Shown: in pieces, positions 13,501 through 21,918 of the stretch
How positions within the stretch are numbered: position 1 is the stretch's first letter
Layout: each line of letters opens with the position of its first letter
NCBI GenBank assembly: GCA_035222895.1
Contig: JAVYIG010006528.1
Coordinates: 1 to 64,000, forward strand
Origin: Strongylocentrotus droebachiensis
Lineage: Eukaryota > Echinodermata > Echinoidea > Camarodonta > Strongylocentrotidae
Length of the DNA: 64,000 nt
Direction: 5' to 3'
Program-made: the position numbers and the translations under genes
The notes under the pieces: generated by a model
Told to the model about the DNA's origin: nothing
The model's input: only the letters and a program-made list of their open reading frames with translations
Databases searched by the model: none

Positions 13501-15608
13501 GGAGCTCGAGCGCAACATAAAATACCACTTAGGAGACCATAGCATTCTTTTTAAGAAAGTAATTTGCAAAAGGGATCACAAACTAAAAAAAAATGCTTCA
13601 AATGACTCTTGTATTGCGCATTATGACAGTATATACGCGATTTAATCGTTTTCGACATTGCGCAAAAAATAAAGATGAGAAAGGTAAACCGATGGCGCGA
13701 ACAGATAGAGGAGCTCGAGCGCAACATAATGATAATACTTAGGAGACAATAGCATTCTTTTTCAGAAAGTTATTTGCAAATGGGATCACAAACTAAAAAA
13801 AAATGCTTCAAATGACTCTTGTATTGCGCACTATGACAGTATATAAGCAATTTAATCGTTTTCGACACAGCGCAATAAATAAAGATGAGAAAGGTAAACC
13901 GATGGCGCGAACAGATAGAGGAGCTCGAGCGCAACATAATGATACTACTTAGGAGACAATAGCATTCTTTTTAAGAAAGTTATTTGCAAATGGGATCACA
14001 AACTAAAAAAAAATGCTTCAAATGACTCTTGTATTGCGCATTATGACAGTATATACGCGATTTAATCGTTTTCGACATTGCGCAATAAATAAAGATGAGA
14101 AAGGTAAAAACCGATGGCGCGAACAGATAGAGGAGCTCGAGCGCAACATAATGATACCACTTAGGAGACCATAGCATTCTTTTTAAGAAAGATATTTGCA
14201 CATGGGATCACAAACTAAAAAAATGCTACAAAATGACTCTTCTACTATGCACTATTGACAGTATATACGCGATTTAATCGTTTTCGACATTGCGCAATAA
14301 ATAAAGATGAGAAAGGTAAACCGATGTCGCGAACAGGTAGAGGAGCTCGAGCGCAACATAATGATACCACTTAGGAGACCATAGCATTCTTTTTAAGAAA
14401 GTTATTTGCAAAAGGGATCACAAACTAAAAAAAAATGCTTCAAATGACTCTTGTATTGCGCATTATGACAGTATATACGCGATTTAATCGTTTTCGACAT
14501 TGCGCAAAAAATAAAGATGAGAAAGGTAAACCGATGGCGCGAACAGATAGAGGAGCTCGAGCGCAACATAATGATACTACTTAGGAGACAATAGCATTCT
14601 TTTTAAGAAAGTTATTTGCAAATGGGATCACAGACTAAAAAAAAATGCTTCAAATGACTCTTGTATTGCGCATTATGACAGTATATACGCGATTTAATCG
14701 TTTTCGACATTGCGCAATAAATAAAGATGAGAAAGGTAAAAACCGATGGCGCGAACAGATAGAGGAGCTCGAGCGCAACATAATGATACCACTTAGGAGA
14801 CCATAGCATTCTTTTTAAGAAAGATATTTGCACATGGGATCACAAACTAAAAAAATGCTACAAAATGACTCTTCTACTATGCACTATTGACAGTATATAC
14901 GCGATTTAATCGTTTTCGACATTGCGCAATAAATAAAGATGAGAAAGGTAAACCGATGTCGCGAACAGGTAGAGGAGCTCGAGCGCAACATAATGATACC
15001 ACTTAGGAGACCATAGCATTCTTTTTAAGAAAGTTATTTGCAAAAGGGATCACAAACTTTAAAAAAATGCTTCAAATGACTCTTGTATTGCGCATTATGA
15101 CAGTATATACGCGATTTAATCGTTTTCGACATTGCGCAAAAAATAAAGATGAGAAAGGTAAACCGATGGCGCGAACAGATAGAGGAGCTCGAGCGCAACA
15201 TAATGATACTACTTAGGAGACAATAGCATTCTTTTTAAGAAAGTTATTTGCAAATGGGATCACAAACTAAAAAAAAATGCTTCAAATGACTCTTGTATTG
15301 CGCATTATGACAGTATATACGCGATTTAATCGTTTTCGACATTGCGCAATAAATAAAGATGAGAAAGGTAAAAACCGATGGCGCGAACAGATAGAGGAGC
15401 TCGAGCGCAACATAATGATACCACTTAGGAGACCATAGCATTCTTTTCAAGAAAGATATTTGCACATGGGATCACAAACTAAAAAAATGCTACAAAATGA
15501 CTCTTCTACTATGCACTATTGACAGTATATACGCGATTTAATCGTTTTCGACATTGCGCAATAAATAAAGATGAGAAAGGTAAAAACCGATGTCGCGAAC
15601 AGGTAGAG
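10559..15608 (+). repeat. HOR copy 2, 24 monomers (no m3, m17/m18 fused)
   Basis: Order is m1, m2, m4-m16, hybrid m17/m18, m19-m26, giving 5,050 bp. Compared with the full 26-mer it lacks m3 and has lost one monomer through the m17/m18 fusion at 13,711-13,920. m5 is the CGCCAC allele. Confidence 0.88.
13711..13920 (+). repeat. Hybrid monomer m17/m18
   Basis: The left part has the m17 marks GATAATACTT and CTTTTTCAG. The right part has the m18 marks GCACTATG, TATATAAGCAATTT and CGACACAGCG. The exchange lies between about 13,766 and 13,828. One monomer is lost compared with 18,971-19,390. Confidence 0.9.
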
Positions 15609-15819
15609 GAGCTCGAGCGCAACATAATGATACCACTTAGGAGACCATAGCATTCTTTTTAAGAAAGTTATTTGCAAATGGGATCACAAACTAAAAAAAA
15701 TGCTTCAAATGACTCTTGTATTGCGCACTATGACAGTATATACGCGATTTAATCGTTTTCGACATTGTGCAATAAATAAAGATGAGAAAGGTAAAAACCG
15801 ATGACGCGAACAGATAGAG
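15609..15819 (+). repeat. Reference monomer m1 (class A)
   Basis: 211 bp. Diagnostic variants are GCACTATG, CATTGTGCAAT (palindrome broken by C to T) and tail AAAACCGATGACGCG. The tail GATGACG is seen only in m1 and makes it the best phase marker for counting HOR copies. Confidence 0.93.
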
Positions 15820-16029
15820 GAGCTCGAGCGCAACATAATGATACCACTTAGGAGACCATAGCATTCTTTTTAAGAAAGTTATTTGCAAAAGGGATCACAA
15901 ACTTTAAAAAAATGCTTCAAATGACTCTTGTATTGCGCATTATGACAGTATATACGCGATTTAATCGTTTTCGACATTGCGCAATAAATAAAGATGAGAA
16001 AGGTAAACCGATGGCGCGAACAGATAGAG
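15820..16029 (+). repeat. Reference monomer m2 (class A, DraI type)
   Basis: 210 bp. It has TTTGCAAAAG and ACTTTAAAAAAATGC, so it contains TTTAAA (a DraI site), a feature shared only with m24. Unlike m24 it keeps GCGCAATAAATAAAG. Confidence 0.93.
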
Positions 16030-16239
16030 GAGCTCGAGCGCAACATAATGATACCACTTAGGAGACCATAGCATTCTTTTTAAGAAAGTTATTTGCAAAA
16101 GGGATCACAAACTAAAAAAAAATGCTTCAAATGACTCTTGTATTGCGCATTATGACAGTATATACGCGATTTAATCGTTTTCGACATTGCGCAATAAATA
16201 AAGATGAGAAAGGTAAACCGATGGCGCGAACAGATAGAG
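16030..16239 (+). repeat. Reference monomer m3 (class A)
   Basis: 210 bp. It has TTTGCAAAAG with an A9 run and GCGCAATAAATAAAG. It resembles m2 without the TTTAAA change and is absent from the leading region and copies 1-2, so it is an optional HOR member. Confidence 0.9.
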
Positions 16240-16448
16240 GAGCTCGAGCGCAACATAATGATACCACTTAGGAGACCATAGCATTCTTTTTAAGAAAGAT
16301 ATTTGCACATGGGATCACAAACTAAAAAAATGCTACAAATGACTCTTCTACTATGCACTATTGACAGTATATACGCGATTTAATCGTTTTCGACATTGTG
16401 CAATAAATAAAGATGAGAAAGGTAAACCGATGGCGCGAACAGATAGAG
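16240..16448 (+). repeat. Reference monomer m4 (class B)
   Basis: 209 bp. Class B core (TTTGCACATG, GCTACAAATG, CTTCTACTATG) with CATTGTGCAAT. It is the only class B monomer whose downstream ATTGCGCAAT palindrome is altered. Confidence 0.92.
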
Positions 16449-16660
16449 GAGCTCGAGCGCAACATAATGATACTACTTAGGAGACAATAGCATTCTTTTT
16501 AAGAAAGTTATTTGCAAATGGGATCACAAACTAAAAAAAAATGCTTCAAATGACTCTTGTATTGCGCATTATGACAGTATATACGCGATTTAATCGTTTT
16601 CGACATTGCGCAAAAAATAAAGATGAGAAAGGTAAAAACCGATGGCGCGAACAGATAGAG
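16449..16660 (+). repeat. Reference monomer m5 (class A)
   Basis: 212 bp. It has GATACTACTT, GACAATAG, TTTGCAAATG, GCGCAAAAAATAAAG and a five-A tail before CCGATGGCG. This position has two alleles across copies, CGCAAC (here) and CGCCAC. Confidence 0.92.
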
Positions 16661-16872
16661 GAGCTCGAGCGCAACATAATGATACCACTTAGGAGACCAT
16701 AGCATTCTTTTTAAGAAAGTTATTTGCAAATGGGATCACAAACTAAAAAAAAATGCTTCAAATGACTCTTGTATTGCGCATTATGACAGTATATACGCGA
16801 TTTAATCGTTTTCGACATTGCGCAATAAATAAAGATGAGAAAGGTAAAAACCGAAGGCGCGAACAGATAGAG
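16661..16872 (+). repeat. Reference monomer m6 (class A)
   Basis: 212 bp. Identified by the tail CCGAAGGCGCG, seen only at this HOR position and in the m5/m6 hybrid at 27,597. Confidence 0.92.
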
Positions 16873-17081
16873 GAGCTCGAGCGCAACATAATGATACCAC
16901 TTAGGAGACCATAGCATTCTTTTCAAGAAAGATATTTGCACATGGGATCACAAACTAAAAAAATGCTACAAATGACTCTTCTACTATGCACTATTGACAG
17001 TATATACGCGATTTAATCGTTTTCGACATTGCGCAATAAATAAAGATGAGAAAGGTAAACCGATGTCGCGAACAGGTAGAG
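16873..17081 (+). repeat. Reference monomer m7 (class B)
   Basis: 209 bp. Class B core with CTTTTCAAG, an A7 run, GCTACAAATG and the tail GATGTCGCGAACAGGTAG. Confidence 0.92.
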
Positions 17082-17293
17082 GAGCTCGAGCGCAACATAA
17101 TGATACCACTTAGGAGACCATAGCATTCTTTTTAAGAAAGTTATTTGCAAATGGGATCACAAACTAAAAAAAAATGCTTCAAATGACTCTTGTATTGCGC
17201 ACTATGACAGTATATACGCGATTTAATCGTTTTCGACATTGCGCAATAAATAAAGATGAGAAAGGTAAAAACCGATGTCTCGAACATGTAGAG
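17082..17293 (+). repeat. Reference monomer m8 (class A)
   Basis: 212 bp. It has TTTGCAAATG, GCACTATG and the unique tail GATGTCTCGAACATGTAG. Confidence 0.93.
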
Positions 17294-17502
17294 GAGCTCG
17301 AGCGCAACATAATGATACCACTTAGGAGACCATAGCATTCTTTTTAAGAAAGTTATTTGCAAATGGGATCACAAACTAAAAAATATGCTTCAAATGACTC
17401 TTGTATTGCGCACTATGACAGTATATAGGCAATTTAATCGTTTTCGACACAGCGCAATAAATAAAGATGAGAAAGGTAAACCGATGGCGCGAACAGATAG
17501 AG
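17294..17502 (+). repeat. Reference monomer m9 (class A)
   Basis: 209 bp. It is the most divergent class A monomer together with m18: ACTAAAAAATATGC, TATATAGGCAATTT and CGACACAGCGCAAT. The last change removes the ATTGCGCAAT palindrome. Confidence 0.93.
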
Positions 17503-17511
17503 GAGCTCGAG
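17503..17511. other. Overlapping SacI/XhoI sites marking the monomer boundary (example)
   Basis: GAGCTC (17,503-17,508) and CTCGAG (17,506-17,511) overlap, and the 8-bp palindrome GCTCGAGC spans 17,505-17,512. This element recurs in every monomer boundary I checked, including the variant with AGAAGAGCTCGAG at 22,970. Confidence 0.95.
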
Positions 17512-17563
17512 CGCAACATAATGATACTACTTAGGAGACAATAGCATTCTTTTTAAGAAAGTT

Positions 17564-17573
17564 ATTTGCAAAT
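17564..17573. promoter_or_regulatory. ATTTGCAAAT palindrome (example in m10)
   Basis: This 10-bp perfect palindrome resembles POU octamer elements (seven of eight bases of ATGCAAAT on each strand). It is present in m1, m5, m6, m8-m10, m12, m15, m17-m19, m22 and m25. It is broken to TTTGCAAAAG in m2, m3, m14, m16, m21 and m24, and to TTTGCACATG in all class B monomers. Protein binding is inference only. Confidence 0.45.
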
Positions 17574-17630
17574 GGGATCACAAACTAAAAAAAAATGCTT
17601 CAAATGACTCTTGTATTGCGCATTATGACA

Positions 17631-17638
17631 GTATATAC
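17631..17638. other. GTATATAC palindrome (example in m10)
   Basis: An 8-bp palindrome with a TATA-like core, conserved in all monomers except m9 and m18, where it reads TATATAGGCA or TATATAAGCA. I see no evidence that it acts as a promoter. Confidence 0.5.
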
Positions 17639-17658
17639 GCGATTTAATCGTTTTCGAC

Positions 17659-17668
17659 ATTGCGCAAT
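17659..17668. promoter_or_regulatory. ATTGCGCAAT palindrome, C/EBP-like site (example in m10)
   Basis: The perfect palindrome ATTGCGCAAT is the established optimal site of C/EBP-family bZIP dimers. It is intact in 17 of 26 HOR positions. The altered positions are m1 and m4 (TGTGCA), m5, m14, m16, m21 and m24 (GCGCAAAAAA), and m9 and m18 (CAGCGCAAT). A second partial copy, ATTGCGCATTAT, starts 44 bp upstream at 17,615 in class A monomers only. The match is exact, but function in the array is unproven. Confidence 0.5.
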
Positions 17669-17675
17669 AAATAAA
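17666..17675 (+). other. Overlapping AATAAA hexamers (example in m10)
   Basis: AATAAATAAAG holds two overlapping AATAAA hexamers on the + strand immediately after the palindrome, in monomers with the GCGCAATAAA form. These could act as polyadenylation signals if the + strand is transcribed, but AT-rich DNA yields them by chance. Confidence 0.3.
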
Positions 17676-17714
17676 GATGAGAAAGGTAAAAACCGATGGC
17701 GCGAACAGATAGAG

Positions 17715-17923
17715 GAGCTCGAGCGCAACATAATGATACCACTTAGGAGACCATAGCATTCTTTTCAAGAAAGATATTTGCACATGGGATCACAAACTAA
17801 AAAATGCTACAAAATGACTCTTCTACTATGCACTATTGACAGTATATACGCGATTTAATCGTTTTCGACATTGCGCAATAAATAAAGATGAGAAAGGTAA
17901 ACCGATGTCGCGAACAGGTAGAG
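17715..17923 (+). repeat. Reference monomer m11 (class B)
   Basis: 209 bp. Class B core with CTTTTCAAG, the shortest A-run (A6, ACTAAAAAATGCTAC) and CAAAATGAC. The tail is GATGTCGCGAACAGGTAG. Confidence 0.92.
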
Positions 17924-18132
17924 GAGCTCGAGCGCAACATAATGATACCACTTAGGAGACCATAGCATTCTTTTTAAGAATGTTATTTGCAAATGGGATC
18001 ACAAACTAAAAAAAATGCTTCAAATGACTCTTGTATTGCGCATTATGACAGTATATACGCGATTTAATCGTTTTCGACATTGCGCAATAAATAAAGATGA
18101 GAAAGGTAAACCGATGGCGCGAACAGATAGAG
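17924..18132 (+). repeat. Reference monomer m12 (class A)
   Basis: 209 bp. Identified by TTTAAGAATGTTATT, seen only at this position. It is missing from copies 6, 7 and 9, where m11 is joined directly to m13. Confidence 0.92.
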
Positions 18133-18341
18133 GAGCTCGAGCGCAACATAATGATACCACTTAGGAGACCATAGCATTCTTTTTAAGAAAGATATTTGCA
18201 CATGGGATCACAAACTAAAAAAATGCTACAAATGACTCTTCTACTATGCACTATTGACAGTATATACGCGATTTAATCGTTTTCGACATTGCGCAATAAA
18301 TAAAGATGAGAAAGGTAAACCGATGTCGCGAACAGGAAGAG
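18133..18341 (+). repeat. Reference monomer m13 (class B)
   Basis: 209 bp. Class B core with GCTACAAATG and the unique tail GTCGCGAACAGGAAGAG. It is separated from m11 by a single class A monomer. Confidence 0.92.
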
Positions 18342-18551
18342 GAGCTCGAGCGCAACATAATGATACCACTTAGGAGACCATAGCATTCTTTTTAAGAAAG
18401 TTATTTGCAAAAGGGATCACAAACTAAAAAAAAATGCTTCAAATGACTCTTGTATTGCGCATTATGACAGTATATACGCGATTTAATCGTTTTCGACATT
18501 GCGCAAAAAATAAAGATGAGAAAGGTAAACCGATGGCGCGAACAGATAGAG
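18342..18551 (+). repeat. Reference monomer m14 (class A)
   Basis: 210 bp. It has TTTGCAAAAG, an A9 run and GCGCAAAAAATAAAG. By eye it is the same sequence as m21, seven positions later. Confidence 0.9.
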
Positions 18552-18761
18552 GAGCTCGAGCGCAACATAATGATACTACTTAGGAGACAATAGCATTCTT
18601 TTTAAGAAAGTTATTTGCAAATGGGATCACAAACTAAAAAAAAATGCTTCAAATGACTCTTGTATTGCGCATTATGACAGTATATACGCGATTTAATCGT
18701 TTTCGACATTGCGCAATAAATAAAGATGAGAAAGGTAAACCGATGTCGCGAACAGGTAGAG
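18552..18761 (+). repeat. Reference monomer m15 (class A)
   Basis: 210 bp. It begins like m10 (GATACTACTT, GACAATAG) but ends with the tail AAACCGATGTCGCGAACAGGTAG type usually found on class B monomers. Confidence 0.9.
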
Positions 18762-18970
18762 GAGCTCGAGCGCAACATAAAATACCACTTAGGAGACCAT
18801 AGCATTCTTTTTAAGAAAGTAATTTGCAAAAGGGATCACAAACTAAAAAAAAATGCTTCAAATGACTCTTGTATTGCGCATTATGACAGTATATACGCGA
18901 TTTAATCGTTTTCGACATTGCGCAAAAAATAAAGATGAGAAAGGTAAACCGATGGCGCGAACAGATAGAG
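18762..18970 (+). repeat. Reference monomer m16 (class A)
   Basis: 209 bp. Identified by a small deletion, CATAAAATACCAC in place of CATAATGATACCAC, and by AAAGTAATTTGC. It also has GCGCAAAAAATAAAG. Confidence 0.93.
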
Positions 18971-19181
18971 GAGCTCGAGCGCAACATAATGATAATACTT
19001 AGGAGACAATAGCATTCTTTTTCAGAAAGTTATTTGCAAATGGGATCACAAACTAAAAAAAATGCTTCAAATGACTCTTGTATTGCGCATTATGACAGTA
19101 TATACGCGATTTAATCGTTTTCGACATTGCGCAATAACAAAAGATGAGAAAGGTAAAAACCGATGTCGCGAACAGGTAGAG
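18971..19181 (+). repeat. Reference monomer m17 (class A)
   Basis: 211 bp. Identified by GATAATACTT, CTTTTTCAGAAAG and GCGCAATAACAAAAG. The A-run is eight here and nine in most other copies. Confidence 0.93.
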
Positions 19182-19390
19182 GAGCTCGAGCGCAACATAA
19201 TGATACCACTTAGGAGACCATAGCATTCGTTTTAAGAAAGTTATTTGCAAATGGGATCACAAACTAAAAAAAATGCTTCAAATGACTCTTGTATTGCGCA
19301 CTATGACAGTATATAAGCAATTTAATCGTTTTCGACACAGCGCAATAAATAAAGATGAGAAAGGTAAACCGATGGCGCGAACAGATAGAG
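19182..19390 (+). repeat. Reference monomer m18 (class A)
   Basis: 209 bp. Identified by GCATTCGTTTTAAG, TATATAAGCAATTT and CGACACAGCGCAAT. It shares the CACAGCG change with m9, which suggests common descent or conversion. Confidence 0.93.
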
Positions 19391-19602
19391 GAGCTCGAGC
19401 GCAACATAATGATACTACTTAGGAGACAATAGCATTCTTTTTAAGAAAGTTATTTGCAAATGGGATCACAAACTAAAAAAAAATGCTTCAAATGACTCTT
19501 GTATTGCGCATTATGACAGTATATACGCGATTTAATCGTTTTCGACATTGCGCAATAAATAAAGATGAGAAAGGTAAAAACCGATGGCGCGAACAGATAG
19601 AG
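19391..19602 (+). repeat. Reference monomer m19 (class A)
   Basis: 212 bp, same consensus as m10 and m25. With m20 and m21 it forms the first of the clear trimers. Confidence 0.9.
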
Positions 19603-19812
19603 GAGCTCGAGCGCAACATAATGATACCACTTAGGAGACCATAGCATTCTTTTTAAGAAAGATATTTGCACATGGGATCACAAACTAAAAAAATGCTACA
19701 AAATGACTCTTCTACTATGCACTATTGACAGTATATACGCGATTTAATCGTTTTCGACATTGCGCAATAAATAAAGATGAGAAAGGTAAACCGATGTCGC
19801 GAACAGGTAGAG
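19603..19812 (+). repeat. Reference monomer m20 (class B)
   Basis: 210 bp. Class B core with CTTTTTAAG, A7, CAAAATGAC and tail GTCGCGAACAGGTAG. By eye it is the same sequence as m23. Confidence 0.9.
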
Positions 19813-20022
19813 GAGCTCGAGCGCAACATAATGATACCACTTAGGAGACCATAGCATTCTTTTTAAGAAAGTTATTTGCAAAAGGGATCACAAACTAAAA
19901 AAAAATGCTTCAAATGACTCTTGTATTGCGCATTATGACAGTATATACGCGATTTAATCGTTTTCGACATTGCGCAAAAAATAAAGATGAGAAAGGTAAA
20001 CCGATGGCGCGAACAGATAGAG
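19813..20022 (+). repeat. Reference monomer m21 (class A)
   Basis: 210 bp, same consensus as m14 (TTTGCAAAAG, A9, GCGCAAAAAATAAAG). Confidence 0.9.
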
Positions 20023-20234
20023 GAGCTCGAGCGCAACATAATGATACTACTTAGGAGACAATAGCATTCTTTTTAAGAAAGTTATTTGCAAATGGGATCA
20101 CAGACTAAAAAAAAATGCTTCAAATGACTCTTGTATTGCGCATTATGACAGTATATACGCGATTTAATCGTTTTCGACATTGCGCAATAAATAAAGATGA
20201 GAAAGGTAAAAACCGATGGCGCGAACAGATAGAG
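20023..20234 (+). repeat. Reference monomer m22 (class A)
   Basis: 212 bp. It matches m10/m19/m25 except for ATCACAGACT in place of ATCACAAACT, a single-base marker of this position. Confidence 0.92.
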
Positions 20235-20444
20235 GAGCTCGAGCGCAACATAATGATACCACTTAGGAGACCATAGCATTCTTTTTAAGAAAGATATTTG
20301 CACATGGGATCACAAACTAAAAAAATGCTACAAAATGACTCTTCTACTATGCACTATTGACAGTATATACGCGATTTAATCGTTTTCGACATTGCGCAAT
20401 AAATAAAGATGAGAAAGGTAAACCGATGTCGCGAACAGGTAGAG
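20235..20444 (+). repeat. Reference monomer m23 (class B)
   Basis: 210 bp. Same consensus as m20. It is recognised by its position after m22. Confidence 0.9.
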
Positions 20445-20654
20445 GAGCTCGAGCGCAACATAATGATACCACTTAGGAGACCATAGCATTCTTTTTAAGA
20501 AAGTTATTTGCAAAAGGGATCACAAACTTTAAAAAAATGCTTCAAATGACTCTTGTATTGCGCATTATGACAGTATATACGCGATTTAATCGTTTTCGAC
20601 ATTGCGCAAAAAATAAAGATGAGAAAGGTAAACCGATGGCGCGAACAGATAGAG
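20445..20654 (+). repeat. Reference monomer m24 (class A, DraI type)
   Basis: 210 bp. It has ACTTTAAAAAAATGC together with GCGCAAAAAATAAAG, so it looks like m21 plus the TTTAAA change. Confidence 0.92.
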
Positions 20655-20866
20655 GAGCTCGAGCGCAACATAATGATACTACTTAGGAGACAATAGCATT
20701 CTTTTTAAGAAAGTTATTTGCAAATGGGATCACAAACTAAAAAAAAATGCTTCAAATGACTCTTGTATTGCGCATTATGACAGTATATACGCGATTTAAT
20801 CGTTTTCGACATTGCGCAATAAATAAAGATGAGAAAGGTAAAAACCGATGGCGCGAACAGATAGAG
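20655..20866 (+). repeat. Reference monomer m25 (class A)
   Basis: 212 bp. Same consensus as m10 and m19. Confidence 0.9.
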
Positions 20867-21078
20867 GAGCTCGAGCGCAACATAATGATACCACTTAGGA
20901 GACCATAGCATTCTTTTCAAGAAAGATATTTGCACATGGGATCACAAACTAAAAAAATGCTACAAAATGACTCTTCTACTATGCACTATTGACAGTATAT
21001 ACGCGATTTAATCGTTTTCGACATTGCGCAATAAATAAAGATGAGAAAGGTAAAAACCGATGTCGCGAACAGGTAGAG
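20867..21078 (+). repeat. Reference monomer m26 (class B)
   Basis: 212 bp. Class B core with CTTTTCAAG, CAAAATGAC and a five-A tail before CCGATGTCGCG, the only class B position with that tail. It precedes m1 of the next HOR copy. Confidence 0.92.
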
Positions 21079-21918
21079 GAGCTCGAGCGCAACATAATGA
21101 TACCACTTAGGAGACCATAGCATTCTTTTTAAGAAAGTTATTTGCAAATGGGATCACAAACTAAAAAAAATGCTTCAAATGACTCTTGTATTGCGCACTA
21201 TGACAGTATATACGCGATTTAATCGTTTTCGACATTGTGCAATAAATAAAGATGAGAAAGGTAAAAACCGATGACGCGAACAGATAGAGGAGCTCGAGCG
21301 CAACATAATGATACCACTTAGGAGACCATAGCATTCTTTTTAAGAAAGTTATTTGCAAAAGGGATCACAAACTTTAAAAAAATGCTTCAAATGACTCTTG
21401 TATTGCGCATTATGACAGTATATACGCGATTTAATCGTTTTCGACATTGCGCAATAAATAAAGATGAGAAAGGTAAACCGATGGCGCGAACAGATAGAGG
21501 AGCTCGAGCGCAACATAATGATACCACTTAGGAGACCATAGCATTCTTTTTAAGAAAGTTATTTGCAAAAGGGATCACAAACTAAAAAAAAATGCTTCAA
21601 ATGACTCTTGTATTGCGCATTATGACAGTATATACGCGATTTAATCGTTTTCGACATTGCGCAATAAATAAAGATGAGAAAGGTAAACCGATGGCGCGAA
21701 CAGATAGAGGAGCTCGAGCGCAACATAATGATACCACTTAGGAGACCATAGCATTCTTTTTAAGAAAGATATTTGCACATGGGATCACAAACTAAAAAAA
21801 TGCTACAAATGACTCTTCTACTATGCACTATTGACAGTATATACGCGATTTAATCGTTTTCGACATTGTGCAATAAATAAAGATGAGAAAGGTAAACCGA
21901 TGGCGCGAACAGATAGAG

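Larger units (their letters stand above)
17503..17714 (+). repeat. Reference monomer m10 (class A)
   Basis: 212 bp. It has GATACTACTT, GACAATAG, TTTGCAAATG, an A9 run, GCATTATG, ATTGCGCAAT and a five-A tail. By eye it is the same sequence as m19 and m25, and it differs from m22 by one base. I take it as the class A type sequence. Confidence 0.92.
15609..21078 (+). repeat. HOR copy 3, complete 26-mer (reference)
   Basis: This is the reference higher-order repeat: m1 to m26 in order, 5,470 bp. Individual monomers are listed separately. The next m1 starts at 21,079 with the same diagnostic variants (GCACTATG, CATTGTGCAAT and tail GATGACGCG). The copy at 51,378-56,849 has the same 26 monomers. 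The only differences I noticed are A-runs one base longer in its m13 and m17. Confidence 0.93.

Noticed and set aside
17562-17783. Minus-strand open reading frame of 73 codons recurring about 60 times, with a hydrophobic central stretch
   Set aside because: It spans a monomer boundary, is set by the satellite sequence itself, changes end with A-run length and is broken in class B and short-tail monomers. Conservation is explained by array homogenisation, and no promoter or codon signal supports a gene.
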